Numbered from the stretch's first letter, positions 51,034 to 61,024 are shown. The stretch is 64,000 nucleotides of DNA from VXRD01 sp965242535 (GCA_965242535.1 OZ251458.1:3720001-3784000); one strand, 5' to 3'. Notes: generated from the letters alone by a model not told the origin. Numbers and translations: made by a program.

Positions 51034-52723
51034 TGCCTCGACCATGACCTACAAGCCCGAAAATCCCCTCATCATCCAGAGCGATCTCACCGTGCTCGTG
51101 GAGGTCAATTCGCCCCACTACGAAGCGGCTCGCGACCTTCTCGCGCGCTTTGCCGAGTTGGAGAAAAGCCCCGAGCACATGCACACGTATCGGGTCAACC
51201 CCCTCTCGTTGTGGAATGCGGCCGCGGCAGGCGTCCGAACAGAGGAAATCCTCGCCACCCTCGAGACCTACGGCAAGTACGAGGTGCCGCAAAATGTGGG
51301 CGTGGAAATCCGCGAGGCCATGAGCCGGTACGGCAAGGTGCATCTGGACGAGGAAAATGGCGCGCTCATCCTGTCTGCGGACGACCCGCTGATCATCGTC
51401 GAAATTTGCCGCAACAAGTTGGTGCAACCCTATTTGGAAAAGCGACTCGACGCGCATCGCGTCCGGGTTTCGCCCATGTACCGGGGGCATCTCAAGCAGG
51501 CCCTCACGCGCATTGGGTTTCCGGTCAAAGACCGCGCGGGCTATCTCGCGGGCAAAGCGCTCAACTTTCAACACCGCCAAATCTCCCGGTCGGGCAACCC
51601 CTTTGCGCTGCGCGATTACCAGCGCGAGGCCGCGGATATTTTTCATGCGGGCGGAGGCCCAGACGGCGGCAGCGGCACGGTGGTTTTGCCGTGCGGCGCG
51701 GGCAAGACCATCGTGGGCATGGCCGCGATGAAAACCCTTCAGTGCGAGACCTTGATTTTGACCACCAACATCACGGCGTCGCGCCAGTGGAAGGCCGAAC
51801 TCCTGGACAAAACCAGCTTGACCGACGCGCAGATCGGCGAGTATTCCGGCGAGCGCAAAGAGATTCGGCCCGTCACCATCGCCACGTACAATATCTTGAC
51901 CTATCGCAAAAGCCGAAACGAGGCGTTTCCGCATTTCGGGCTGTTCAACGAGGGCAACTGGGGGTTGATCATTTACGATGAGGTGCATCTCTTGCCCGCG
52001 CCCGTGTTTCGCTTCACGGCGGAATTGCAATCCCGCCGCCGTTTGGGATTGACCGCCACACTCGTGCGCGAAGACGGTTTGGAAACCGATGTTTTTTCCC
52101 TGATCGGCCCCAAACGCTACGACGTGCCCTGGCGCGAACTCGAATCGAGCGGTTGGATCGCGACCGCCGAATGTTGCGAAATTCGCCTGCCCCTGCCAAA
52201 GGACCTGCGCCTCGACTACGCCGTGGCAGATGGCCGCGCCAAGTTTCGCATCGCGTCGGAAAATGCCGACAAAATCCCGTTGGTCAAACGCCTGATCGCA
52301 AAGCACAAGGGCGAACAAATTTTGGTCATCGCCCAATACATCCGCCAAGTCGAACGGGTCGCGCGCGAACTCGGCGCGCCCGTGATCATGGGCAAGACCC
52401 CCACCGAAGAACGCGACCGCCTGTACGATGCGTTTCGGCGGGGCGAACACAAATTGCTCGTCGTGTCCAAAGTCGCCAATTTTGCCGTCGACCTGCCCGA
52501 TGCGAGCGTCGCCATTCAGATTTCTGGCACGTACGGATCGCGCCAAGAAGAAGCGCAGCGCCTCGGCCGCATCTTGCGCCCCAAATCCGATGGGGGCATG
52601 GCGCGTTTTTACACGCTCGTCACCCGCGATACCCGCGAGCAAGAATTTGCCCGCAATCGCCAGACCTTCCTCACGGAACAGGGCTATCGGTACGCGATTC
52701 GAGATGCGGCGGAGTTGGAGTGA
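51026..52723 (+). CDS. XPB/Ssl2-like DEAD/DEAH-box helicase
   Basis: 565 residues; an alternative start is the ATG at 51044. The N-terminal XPB damage-recognition-like domain (PLIIQSDLTVLVEV...HTYRVNPLSLWNAAAAG) leads to the helicase core: Walker A LPCGAGKT (K227), DEVH box (D318/E319), LGLTATLVRED (motif III), and QEEAQRLGRILRPK (motif VI). Bacterial XPB proteins are 3'-5' DNA helicases linked to repair. It overlaps the sulfatase gene and is followed at once by a UbiA-like gene. Confidence 0.93.
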   Translation: MNDASTMTYKPENPLIIQSDLTVLVEVNSPHYEAARDLLARFAELEKSPEHMHTYRVNPLSLWNAAAAGVRTEEILATLETYGKYEVPQNVGVEIREAMSRYGKVHLDEENGALILSADDPLIIVEICRNKLVQPYLEKRLDAHRVRVSPMYRGHLKQALTRIGFPVKDRAGYLAGKALNFQHRQISRSGNPFALRDYQREAADIFHAGGGPDGGSGTVVLPCGAGKTIVGMAAMKTLQCETLILTTNITASRQWKAELLDKTSLTDAQIGEYSGERKEIRPVTIATYNILTYRKSRNEAFPHFGLFNEGNWGLIIYDEVHLLPAPVFRFTAELQSRRRLGLTATLVREDGLETDVFSLIGPKRYDVPWRELESSGWIATAECCEIRLPLPKDLRLDYAVADGRAKFRIASENADKIPLVKRLIAKHKGEQILVIAQYIRQVERVARELGAPVIMGKTPTEERDRLYDAFRRGEHKLLVVSKVANFAVDLPDASVAIQISGTYGSRQEEAQRLGRILRPKSDGGMARFYTLVTRDTREQEFARNRQTFLTEQGYRYAIRDAAELE

Positions 52724-52727
52724 CGCC

Positions 52728-53546
52728 ATGAATCGCGCGGCCCTCGAACTCCCGCGACCCGTCAACTGCCTCATCGCGTTTGCCGCCGTGCTCCTCGGCG
52801 GTTGGTTGGGCAGCCGCGATGTTGCGGATGCCCTTTTGCTGGCCGCGCTGTCCGCCGCGCTGATCGCGGGCGGAGGCAATGCACACAACGACTTGTGCGG
52901 CGTCGCGGAGGATCGGCTGAACAAACCGCATCGGCCCCTGCCTTCTGGCCGCTTGTCTCCCGGATTTGCGCGCGTGGAAATGGGCATTCTTTTTTTTGCC
53001 GGGCTTTTGATCGCCTGCGCTTTGCCGGTATCCGCGTTCGCCATCGCTCTCGTTGCGATCGCGAGTTTGATGGTGTACAATGCGTATCTCAAGCGCGTGC
53101 CCCTGCTCGGCAATGTGATGGTCAGCGCGCTCGGCGGGTTGGCATTTCTCTACGGGGGCGCGGCTGTCGATGTGCTGTCTGCGCCGTGGCTCGTCGCGGG
53201 GTTTGCCTTTTTGTTTCACTTGGGCCGCGAGTTGCTCAAAGACCTCGAAGACCGCGCGGGTGACCGCCGGTTGCCGGGCCGCACCGCGGCCATCGCTTGG
53301 GGCGAACGCCGCACCCGCGTTTTGATCACCGCTATTTTTGCCCTGCTCATCGCCGCGACCCCATGGCCCGCGCTCATCGGCGTTTATGGCCCGGTGTATC
53401 TCGGCCTGATCGCCGCCTTGGATGTCCTGCTCGTCTTCGTCCTCATCCGCTTGTGGCAGCGCGATGTCGCGCTCGAATTTCTGAGCAAATTGCTCAAGGC
53501 GGGGATGGTCTTGGGCCTCGCCGCGTTTCTGTTTGCAAAGCTGTGA
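52728..53546 (+). CDS. UbiA-family prenyltransferase
   Basis: 272 residues starting at 52728, with GGAG upstream, four bases after the helicase stop. It is a polytopic protein of about eight TMs. The first Asp-rich motif is NAHNDLCGVAEDRLNKPHRPL-like (N-D...D) after TM2, and the second is KDLEDRAGDR. These bind the prenyl diphosphate through Mg2+. The pattern resembles geranylgeranylglyceryl-phosphate or quinone-type prenyltransferases; the acceptor is unknown. Confidence 0.88.
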   Translation: MNRAALELPRPVNCLIAFAAVLLGGWLGSRDVADALLLAALSAALIAGGGNAHNDLCGVAEDRLNKPHRPLPSGRLSPGFARVEMGILFFAGLLIACALPVSAFAIALVAIASLMVYNAYLKRVPLLGNVMVSALGGLAFLYGGAAVDVLSAPWLVAGFAFLFHLGRELLKDLEDRAGDRRLPGRTAAIAWGERRTRVLITAIFALLIAATPWPALIGVYGPVYLGLIAALDVLLVFVLIRLWQRDVALEFLSKLLKAGMVLGLAAFLFAKL

Positions 53547-53615
53547 AAATCGCTTTTAGCCTCCCCCGATCGCTCGGAGGCTTCGACCTGACAACCGATT
53601 ACGGACGACTGACTT

Positions 53616-55607
53616 ATGTCCAACCGCATCGCACAACTCGTCGCCCAACTCAACGAGCACAATTACCGCTACGCCGTGCTCGGCGCGCCCGCGATCTCCG
53701 ATAGGGCTTATGACGAACTCATGCGCGAGTTGATCGACTTAGAGGCGCGGCATCCCGATTTGATCCAGCCGGATTCGCCCACGCAGCGCGTGACGTCCGA
53801 TTTGACCCGACATTTTCCGACCGTGCAACACGCCGTACCCATGTTGAGTTTGGACAACACCTATTCGGAAGCCGAACTCGGGGATTTTGAAGCCCGCGTG
53901 CGGCGCGAGTTGCCCGACGAGGCGTTGCAATACGTCGCCGAACTCAAAATTGACGGCGTCGCCCTGAGCTTGATCTACGAAAACGGCTTGTTGTTGCGCG
54001 GCGTCACCCGGGGCAATGGCGTGCAGGGCGAAGATATTACGCCCAATGTCAAGACCATTCGATCCATTCCCATTCGCCTAAATGACCGCGTGCCTCTTTG
54101 CGAAATTCGCGGCGAAGTCTATCTGGCTCACAACACGTTTGACGAGCTGAACGCGCAGCGCGAAAAGAATGGGGAGAATCCCTTTGCCAACCCGCGCAAC
54201 GCAGCGGCCGGCTCGCTCAAATTGCAAGATGCGCGGCTGGTTGCCGAGCGCCGCCTGAGCTTTTTCGCGTATTCTCTCCGCGTGCCAGACGCGCCGCCCT
54301 CAACCCACGCCGAGCACCTCGACCGGCTGGAGGCCCTCGGCCTGCCCGTCAACCCCCATCGCGCCTCGTGCGATGCGATAGACGACATTCTCGCGTTTGC
54401 GCGTGAGTGGCGGGACAAACGCCCGGACTTGCCCTACGACATCGATGGCATCGTGATCAAGGTCGACGATCTCACACAGCAAAACAAACTCGGCGCGACG
54501 GCCAAAAATCCCCGCTGGGCGATTTCCTACAAATACTCTGCGGAACAAGCCGAAACCGTGCTTCAGAACATCGCGCTTCAAGTGGGGCGCACGGGCGTCG
54601 TCACCCCCGTGGCAAACCTCGAACCCGTGCAACTGGCGGGCACTACGGTCGGCCGCGCCACCTTGCACAATGCCGAAGAAATCCAGCGCAAAGATATCCG
54701 CGAAGGCGATGCGGTCATTCTCGAAAAGGGCGGCGATGTCATTCCCAAGGTGGTGCGCGTGGTGAAGGCCAAACGCCCGAAAGACGCCGTGGCGTATGTC
54801 TTTCCCGAGACCTGCCCGATTTGCGCTAAAGATCTTGTGAAAGACGAATCCGAGGTCGCCATTCGCTGCGTCAATCCCCGATGCGCCGCGCAGATCAAAG
54901 GCAATATCCGACACTTTGCCTCGCGCACGGCGATGGATATCGAGGGTTTGGGCAAGGCCCTCGTCGAACAACTCGTCGATAGCGAGCTCGTCCGCGATGT
55001 GGGCGATCTCTATGGCCTGACCGTGGAGCAACTCGCCGGCCTCGAGCGCATGGCCGAAAAATCTGCCCAAAACGCGCTTGCCGCGCTCGCCGCGAGCAAA
55101 CGACAACCGTTCCACCGCGTGCTGTTCGCGCTGGGCATTCGGCACATCGGCGCCACGGTGGCGCGCACGCTCGCCGACCACTTTCACAGCATCGACCGCT
55201 TGCGCGAAACGCCGCCCGAAGAAATCGAAGCGGTTCACGAAATCGGCGCCGCCATCGCAGAGAGCATCCATGCGTATCTCGCGGACGAGGGCAATTGGGC
55301 CATCGTCGAAAAACTCAAAGAAGCGGGCGTCGCCCTCGCATCCGAAGCCCCTGTAGAGGACGCACCCAAACCCCTCGATGGCGAGACGGTCGTCGTCACG
55401 GGCACGCTTTCGCGCTGGGGCCGCCAACAGGTGCAGGACCTCATCCGCGCCCACGGCGGCAAGCCCACATCCAGCGTCAGCAAAAAAACCACTCTCGTCG
55501 TCGCGGGGGAAAACGCGGGGTCCAAACGCGCAAAAGCCGAACAACTGGGCATCGAAATCCTCGACGAAGCGGCGTTTGTCGCATTGATCGGCGACAAAGG
55601 CGCGTAA
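53616..55607 (+). CDS. ligA: NAD-dependent DNA ligase
   Basis: 663 residues. The domain order is complete: Ia (HNYRYAVLGAPAISDRAYDEL), adenylation domain with K111-x-D-G in AELKIDGVALS, OB fold, a four-Cys zinc finger (CPICAKDL...CVNPRCAAQ), HhH repeats and a C-terminal BRCT domain (GETVVVTGTLSRWGRQQVQDL-like). It seals nicks using NAD+. The Shine-Dalgarno is weak (GGACGAC). Confidence 0.97.
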   Translation: MSNRIAQLVAQLNEHNYRYAVLGAPAISDRAYDELMRELIDLEARHPDLIQPDSPTQRVTSDLTRHFPTVQHAVPMLSLDNTYSEAELGDFEARVRRELPDEALQYVAELKIDGVALSLIYENGLLLRGVTRGNGVQGEDITPNVKTIRSIPIRLNDRVPLCEIRGEVYLAHNTFDELNAQREKNGENPFANPRNAAAGSLKLQDARLVAERRLSFFAYSLRVPDAPPSTHAEHLDRLEALGLPVNPHRASCDAIDDILAFAREWRDKRPDLPYDIDGIVIKVDDLTQQNKLGATAKNPRWAISYKYSAEQAETVLQNIALQVGRTGVVTPVANLEPVQLAGTTVGRATLHNAEEIQRKDIREGDAVILEKGGDVIPKVVRVVKAKRPKDAVAYVFPETCPICAKDLVKDESEVAIRCVNPRCAAQIKGNIRHFASRTAMDIEGLGKALVEQLVDSELVRDVGDLYGLTVEQLAGLERMAEKSAQNALAALAASKRQPFHRVLFALGIRHIGATVARTLADHFHSIDRLRETPPEEIEAVHEIGAAIAESIHAYLADEGNWAIVEKLKEAGVALASEAPVEDAPKPLDGETVVVTGTLSRWGRQQVQDLIRAHGGKPTSSVSKKTTLVVAGENAGSKRAKAEQLGIEILDEAAFVALIGDKGA

Positions 55608-55677
55608 GCCCGGTTCGGCTTTTTGCTTGACATGGGCGTCTCATTTTGTTACCCTTGAAACCGCACATCACAGCAGT

Positions 55678-55750
55678 GGGGCCGTAGCTCAACTGGGAGA
55701 GCGTTTGACTGGCAGTCAAAAGGTCGGCGGTTCGATCCCGCTCGGCTCCA
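55678..55750 (+). tRNA. tRNA-Ala (GGC)
   Basis: A 73-base cloverleaf: acceptor GGGGCCG/CGGCTCC, D stem GCTC/GAGC, anticodon stem TTTGA/TCAAA with loop CTGGCAG (anticodon GGC), and T arm GGCGG-TTCGATC-CCGCT. CCA is not encoded. A hairpin with a T-run follows. Confidence 0.95.
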
Positions 55751-55759
55751 CTTTTTTTT

Positions 55760-55798
55760 AGGCACTTACGGGGCGTAAGTGTCTTAATTTTTAGGTGT
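55760..55798 (+). terminator. Hairpin terminator after tRNA-Ala
   Basis: GGCACTTACG and CGTAAGTGTC pair around GGG (about 55761-55783), followed by a T-rich run TTAATTTTT. Confidence 0.65.
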
Positions 55799-55857
55799 CT
55801 GCTCATATCAATCAGAGATGAAAATCTCGCATTTGTAATTAGGCCAAGAGGTGGGAC

Positions 55858-57051
55858 ATGGCATCCAAACATCTGTACAGCGCGAGCGACAGCGCGAATG
55901 GTGAGGATATCGATATCACCCTTGGGATCGAAGAGGAATTTTTTCTCGTCGATCCCGAATCCCGCGACCTGCTTGCGGACCCGGACATCGGCATTTTCGA
56001 GACCTGCGAACAGAACAGCGGGCCGCACGAGGTCAGGCGGGAACTCATCCGCAGCCAGATCGAGACCAATACCCGGGTCTGCAATTCGGTCAGTGAGTTG
56101 CGAGCCGTGCTCTGCGAGACTCGCCGGTTGGTGCTCGCCGCCGCTGAGCAGTACGGGGCCGCGTTGATGGCTGCCTCGACCCATCCTTTTGCGGAATGGC
56201 AGGCACAGTTGACCACGCCCAAGGAACGCTACGAGCATTTTGTGGTCATCTACCAAGAGACCTTGCGCCGCTTTCTCATCGGCGGCATGCATATCCACGC
56301 GGGCTTTGGGGATCCGGATTCGCGCATCCGGGTCATGACCGCGCTTCGGCGCTATCTCCCCCTGCTCCACGCGCTCTCCACATCCTCGCCGTTCAATGCC
56401 GGGCGCGAGACCGGGTTCAAGTCCTACCGGCTGAACCTCATCGGCAGCCTCCCGCGCACCAGCCTGCCCGGCCCATTGTGGTCGCGGGCGGAATACGACC
56501 GACTTTTGGCCGACTACCAGCGCATGGAATTTCTCAGGGATGGCAGCGAGTTGTGGTGGGACATCCGGCCATCCCACGCCTATCCGACCATCGAGTTGCG
56601 GATCTGCGACATCTGCCCGCGCATCGAGGACGCACTGTGCATCGCGGCTCTCTATGCCGCCCTTATCCGGTGGTTGCTACGCCAGGACCGGGAAGGCGCG
56701 TTGCCGCCCGAACCGCATACCGAGATCATCGCCGAAAACCGGTGGATCGCCCAGCGCTATGGCGTGTTTGGCTTCCTCGGCGACACGCGAGATGGCGGTC
56801 GGACGGACATCGAGGATTACGCGGGCGAACTCGTGGCGGCATTATCCGGCGACGCTCGCGCTCTGGGTTGCGAGAAAGAGTTGCGCCACGCCTTGTCCAT
56901 CATCCGCAATGGCAGCGGTGCGGACCGACAGATCGACCATTTCCGCCTCCGCCGTTTGGAGGGCGATACAGACGCGCAAGCCCTGCGTTCTGTGGTCGAT
57001 CTCGTCACCGCAGAAACGCGAGCGGGAATCGAGAGAACCGGAGACAGATGA
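55858..57051 (+). CDS. YbdK-like carboxylate-amine ligase (GCS2 family)
   Basis: 397 residues with AGAGGTGGG before the ATG. The glutamate-cysteine ligase type 2 fold shows TLGIEEEFFLVDPESRDL near the start (metal-binding EEE), IGGMHIHAGFGD, and a PTIELRICDICPRIEDA block. Members make weak gamma-glutamyl-type ligations; the in vivo substrate is unclear. The gene is distinctly GC-rich with few A/T-ending codons compared with neighbours, which may hint at transfer. Confidence 0.9.
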   Translation: MASKHLYSASDSANGEDIDITLGIEEEFFLVDPESRDLLADPDIGIFETCEQNSGPHEVRRELIRSQIETNTRVCNSVSELRAVLCETRRLVLAAAEQYGAALMAASTHPFAEWQAQLTTPKERYEHFVVIYQETLRRFLIGGMHIHAGFGDPDSRIRVMTALRRYLPLLHALSTSSPFNAGRETGFKSYRLNLIGSLPRTSLPGPLWSRAEYDRLLADYQRMEFLRDGSELWWDIRPSHAYPTIELRICDICPRIEDALCIAALYAALIRWLLRQDREGALPPEPHTEIIAENRWIAQRYGVFGFLGDTRDGGRTDIEDYAGELVAALSGDARALGCEKELRHALSIIRNGSGADRQIDHFRLRRLEGDTDAQALRSVVDLVTAETRAGIERTGDR

Positions 57052-57103
57052 CTTTTGTCTTTTGCCCGAAAGCATCGGCATTACGAGAGGAGAAAAACGA
57101 AAA

Positions 57104-58777
57104 ATGGCTGAAAACGCGCCGACGGATTTTATTCGGGAAATCGTCCGCAAGGACTTAAACACCGGCAAGCACGACCGCATTGTGACGCGGTTTCCGCCCG
57201 AGCCGAATGGCTATTTGCACATCGGGCATGCCAAGGCGTTTTGTCTGAACTTTGGGCTGGCCGAGGAATTTGGCGGGCAGTGCAATCTGCGGTTTGACGA
57301 CACCAATCCAGACCGCGAAGACACCGAGTACGTCCATTCCATTTGCGAGGATTTGGAGTGGATGGGCTTCGACTGGGGCGAGGGCTTGTACTTCGCCTCG
57401 GATTATTTCGACCAACTCTACGACTACGCCTTGGAACTCATCCAGCAGGGCAAGGCGTATGTCTGCGATTTGAGCACGCAGGAGATCCGCGCCTATCGCG
57501 GCACCGTGACCACGCCGGGCGAGAACAGCCCGTATCGCAATCGCACCGCGTCGGAAAATCTCGCCCTGTTCGAGCAGATGAAAAACGGCGCGTTTCCCGA
57601 AGGCGCGTGTACCTTGCGCGCAAAGGCGGATATGGCGTCGCCAAATATGAACCTGCGCGATCCGGTGATGTATCGCATCAAACACGCGCCGCACCACCGC
57701 ACGGGCGACAAGTGGTGCATCTATCCCATGTACGATTGGGCGCACGGGCAGTCCGACGCCATCGAGCGCGTCACGCATTCGCTGTGCAGCATCGAGTTTG
57801 CCGAACACCGCCCCCTGTACGATTGGTACATCCAGCAGTTGGAAATTTTCCCGTCGCGGCAAATCGAATTTGCGCGCCTGAACATCACCTATACCCTGAC
57901 GAGCAAGCGGTTGTTGACCCAACTCGTGGATCGCGGCCTCGTCGCCGGTTGGGACGACCCGCGCATGCCCACGCTTTCCGGCATGAGACGGCGCGGGATC
58001 CCGCCGCAGGCCATTAAAAATTTCATCTGGCGCGTGGGGATGAACAGGCGGGACACCACCGCGGAAATCGACTTGTTCGAGTTTTACATCCGCGAGCATC
58101 TCAACGAGGTCGCGCCCCGGGCGATGGGCGTGATCGATCCCTTGAAGGTGGTCATCGAAAACTATCCCGAAGGCGAGGAAGAGACCTTTGAGGCGATGGT
58201 CAATCCCGAAGACCCGGATGCGGATACGCGCGCCGTGCCGTTTTCCCGAGAAGTGTACATCGAACGCGAGGATTTTATGGAAGACCCGCCGCGCAAGTTT
58301 TATCGCTTGGCCCCCGGGCGCGAGGTGCGGTTGCGCGCCGCGTGTTATATCACCTGCCGAGATGTGGTGAAGGATGAGGAGGGCGAGGTCATCGAACTGC
58401 GGTGTACGTGGGATCCCGAGAGCCGGGGCGGGGCGACGCCGGATAAGCGCAGAGTGCGCTCGACCCTGCACTGGGTATCGGCCAAACACGCCATCGAAGC
58501 CGAGGTGCGGTTGTTCGACCGGTTGTTCCTCGCGGAGAATCCGGCCAAGGCCGAAGATGGGCGGGACTTTACCGCCAATCTCAATCCCGATTCCCGAGAG
58601 GTGCGGCCCAGGTGTTATGTCGAGCCGAGCATGAAAGGCGCGCGAGTTGGGCAGGTGGTTCAGTTTGAGCGGTTGGGCTATTTCTGCGTGGATGCGGATT
58701 CATCTGCCGAGAAGTTGGTGCTGAACCGCACGATCACCCTGCGCGATACCTGGGCGCGGATGAAAGGCAAAAAGTAG
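57104..58777 (+). CDS. glnS: Glutaminyl-tRNA synthetase
   Basis: 557 residues; the start at 57104 follows GAGAGGAG. It is a class I synthetase with HIGH in PNGYLHIGHAKAF (39-42) and the KMSKS equivalent LTSKR (about 266-270). The QCNLRFDDTNPDREDTEYV and GMRRRGIPPQAIKNF blocks are diagnostic of GlnRS against GluRS. A two-barrel anticodon-binding C-terminal part is present (LRAACYITCRDVVK...). A tRNA-Gln gene lies 47 bases downstream. A glnS gene implies direct charging of tRNA-Gln rather than only the GatCAB route. Confidence 0.97.
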   Translation: MAENAPTDFIREIVRKDLNTGKHDRIVTRFPPEPNGYLHIGHAKAFCLNFGLAEEFGGQCNLRFDDTNPDREDTEYVHSICEDLEWMGFDWGEGLYFASDYFDQLYDYALELIQQGKAYVCDLSTQEIRAYRGTVTTPGENSPYRNRTASENLALFEQMKNGAFPEGACTLRAKADMASPNMNLRDPVMYRIKHAPHHRTGDKWCIYPMYDWAHGQSDAIERVTHSLCSIEFAEHRPLYDWYIQQLEIFPSRQIEFARLNITYTLTSKRLLTQLVDRGLVAGWDDPRMPTLSGMRRRGIPPQAIKNFIWRVGMNRRDTTAEIDLFEFYIREHLNEVAPRAMGVIDPLKVVIENYPEGEEETFEAMVNPEDPDADTRAVPFSREVYIEREDFMEDPPRKFYRLAPGREVRLRAACYITCRDVVKDEEGEVIELRCTWDPESRGGATPDKRRVRSTLHWVSAKHAIEAEVRLFDRLFLAENPAKAEDGRDFTANLNPDSREVRPRCYVEPSMKGARVGQVVQFERLGYFCVDADSSAEKLVLNRTITLRDTWARMKGKK

Positions 58778-58824
58778 GTTGCACCTGAGCGGGCAAAAAT
58801 ATATATTTACCCCCCGACAATGAA

Positions 58825-58898
58825 TGCCCCTTCGTCTAATGGCAAGACACTGGATTTTGGTTCCAGGTATCGGGGTTCGAATCCCTGAGGGGCAACCA
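58825..58898 (+). tRNA. tRNA-Gln (TTG)
   Basis: Acceptor TGCCCCT/AGGGGCA, anticodon stem CTGGA/TCCAG with loop TTTTGGT (anticodon TTG), and T arm CGGGG-TTCGAAT-CCCTG. The 3' CCA is encoded. It lies directly downstream of glnS. Confidence 0.95.
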
Positions 58899-58905
58899 AA
58901 AGAGA

Positions 58906-58942
58906 AAGTGCCCGTGCGGTGGTATGCGCGGGCACTTTTTTG
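58906..58942 (+). terminator. Terminator after tRNA-Gln
   Basis: AAGTGCCCG and CGGGCACTT form a perfect stem around the TGCGGTGGTATGCG loop region; six T residues follow. Confidence 0.88.
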
Positions 58943-59054
58943 GGATTCCCATTTTTGCCACAAAAGGCACAGATTTTTGCCACAAAAGGCACAGAAGTCA
59001 CAAAAGGGGAAATCGAAATGGCACTTTTGTCATAATGCGTAACATCAAAAAAAT

Positions 59055-59086
59055 AAGGGGTTGCGAGCGAAAACTCACAACCCCTC
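59055..59086 (-). terminator. Terminator after tRNA-Pro (minus strand)
   Basis: On the minus strand GAGGGGTTG and CAACCCCTT pair through an inner TGAG/CTCG stem, followed by ATTTTTTT. It lies just 3' of the tRNA-Pro gene. Confidence 0.8.
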
Positions 59087-59094
59087 TTTTGTAT

Positions 59095-59171
59095 TGGTCG
59101 GGGCGAAGGGATTTGAACCCCCGGCCCCCTGCTCCCAAAGCAGGTGCTCTACCGGACTGAGCCACGCCCCG
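59095..59171 (-). tRNA. tRNA-Pro (TGG)
   Basis: On the minus strand: acceptor CGGGGCG/CGCCCCG, anticodon stem CCTGC/GCAGG with loop TTTGGGA (anticodon TGG), and T arm CGGGG-TTCAAAT-CCCTT. CCA is encoded. Confidence 0.95.
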
Positions 59172-59388
59172 TTTCTGAAGTCCAAAAGTACGGGATTCGA
59201 GAAATATTGTCAAGGGCAAAGAATGGTGTTCTTCGTATCTTCGGGCGGGTGTTCCACGCCTCTAAATTCTCACTTCTCGCCTTCCTTGTGACATGCCTGT
59301 TTGGAGCGATGAGACAACGCTACCAGGACTCCCATCTACTTGCACACTTTGGCTCTTGGCTTTATCGCTCCTAATTGTCTTTCGCCGC

Positions 59389-60957
59389 CTACGCCATTTT
59401 TCGCAGATCATTTCCGGTCATTTCAGCGGGTTTGGGGAGGTTGAGGAGGGCGAGGAGGGTGGGGGCGACGTCGCGCAAGGTGCCGCCCTCGCGCAAGGCG
59501 CCCTCGAAGGTGGGATCGAATAGCACAAAGGGGACGGGGTTGGTGGTGTGGGCCGTGTGGGGTTCGCCCGTGCGGTAGTGAATCATTTGTTCGGCGTTGC
59601 CGTGATCCGCTGTGATGATGGCAACGCCGTTTGCGTTTTCAATGGCTTTGAGCACGCGCCCGAGGCAGGTGTCAACCGCGGCGACGGCTCGTACCGCGGC
59701 GGCGAGGCTGCCGGTATGCCCGACCATGTCGGGGTTGGCAAAGTTGCAGATCGCCGCGTGGAAGTGCCCGGATGCGATAGCGCCTGTGAATCGGCGTGCG
59801 AGTTCCGGCGCGCTCATTTCGGGTTGGTGATCGTACGTGGGCACGTCTTTGGGCGATGGGATGAGGACGCGCTCTTCGCCGGCGAAGGGCGTTTCGTTCT
59901 GCCCGTTGAAGAAGAAGGTGACGTGCGCGTATTTTTCGGTTTCTGCGATGCGGAGTTGCCGCATGTTCGCCCGCGCGATGACCTCGCCGCATCCATTGGG
60001 CATGGTTTGCGAGAGGGATTCCGGCGGATACGCAATGCCGGCGACGGGTACGCCCGCCTCGTATCGGGTCAGGGTGCTAAAGTGTACGTTGGGCGCGATG
60101 GCGCGTTCAAAGCCGTGGAAGTCTTCGAGGACAAATGCGCGGGTGATTTGCCGGGGGCGATCCCCGCGAAAGTTGAAGCAGATGACGCTGTCCCCATCTT
60201 CGATGGCCGAGAGGGGGATGCCCTTGGGGTCGGCGATGGCGATGGGTTTGATAAATTCGTCGGTTTCGCCCCGGCGATAGGCGTTTTGGATGGCGGCGAT
60301 GGGATCGGTTTCGCGGATGCCCGCGCCCCGCGTGAGCAGGTCGTAGGCCAACTGCACGCGCTCCCAGCGATGGTCGCGGTCCATCGCGTAATACCGCCCG
60401 CACAGGGACGCCACGCGCCCGATGCCGTGGGTTTTGAACATAGCGAGCAATTCGCGCAAGCGGTGGATGCCGCTTTGGGGGGGCGTGTCGCGGCCATCCG
60501 TGAAGGCGTGGACGAAGACGCGATGGGCGGGGAGGCCGCGGTCCCCCGCCATTTTGATGAGGCCCTCGTAATGCCCGGGCCATGAATGCACGCCGCCATC
60601 GGAGACGAGGCCGATCAAGTGGAGGGCGCGCCCGCTGTTTTTGATGCGGTCCATCGCCGCGATGAGGGTTTCGTTTTTGAACAAACGGCCATCGCGCACG
60701 CGGTCGTCGATCTGCGTCATGGCTTGCATGACCGTGCGGCCCGCGCCCAGGTTGAGATGCCCGACTTCGGAGTTGCCCATCAGGCCATCGGGCAGGCCCA
60801 CGGCGCGCCCGGAGGTGGCGAGGGTGGTGCGGGGGCAATTGGCCCACAAGCGGTCCATCGTGGGGGTTTTCGCAAGGGCCACGGCATTGTGGTCTTTGCG
60901 CGGGTTGAGCCCCCAGCCATCGAGGATGATGAGGGCGACAAAGCGTTGGTTGGTCAT
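59389..60957 (-). CDS. gpmI: 2,3-bisphosphoglycerate-independent phosphoglycerate mutase
   Basis: 522 residues. It interconverts 3- and 2-phosphoglycerate with two Mn2+ ions. The metal site is LIILDGWGLN (D13), the phosphoserine is S63 in GLMGNSEVGHLN, VHAFTDGRDTPP follows, and the C-terminal metal block is IITADHGNAEQM. Length is usual for GpmI. No clear Shine-Dalgarno precedes the ATG. Confidence 0.97.
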   Translation of the reverse strand: MTNQRFVALIILDGWGLNPRKDHNAVALAKTPTMDRLWANCPRTTLATSGRAVGLPDGLMGNSEVGHLNLGAGRTVMQAMTQIDDRVRDGRLFKNETLIAAMDRIKNSGRALHLIGLVSDGGVHSWPGHYEGLIKMAGDRGLPAHRVFVHAFTDGRDTPPQSGIHRLRELLAMFKTHGIGRVASLCGRYYAMDRDHRWERVQLAYDLLTRGAGIRETDPIAAIQNAYRRGETDEFIKPIAIADPKGIPLSAIEDGDSVICFNFRGDRPRQITRAFVLEDFHGFERAIAPNVHFSTLTRYEAGVPVAGIAYPPESLSQTMPNGCGEVIARANMRQLRIAETEKYAHVTFFFNGQNETPFAGEERVLIPSPKDVPTYDHQPEMSAPELARRFTGAIASGHFHAAICNFANPDMVGHTGSLAAAVRAVAAVDTCLGRVLKAIENANGVAIITADHGNAEQMIHYRTGEPHTAHTTNPVPFVLFDPTFEGALREGGTLRDVAPTLLALLNLPKPAEMTGNDLRKMA

Positions 60958-61024
60958 GGGTCAGTGGTTAGGGGTCAGGGTCAGTTGTCGGAGCTAGGGA
61001 TGAAGACTGAAATACGCAATCTTG

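Noticed and set aside
59172..59388. Possible gene between tRNA-Pro and gpmI
   Set aside because: Only short frames without ribosome-binding sites or family features; nothing could be supported.
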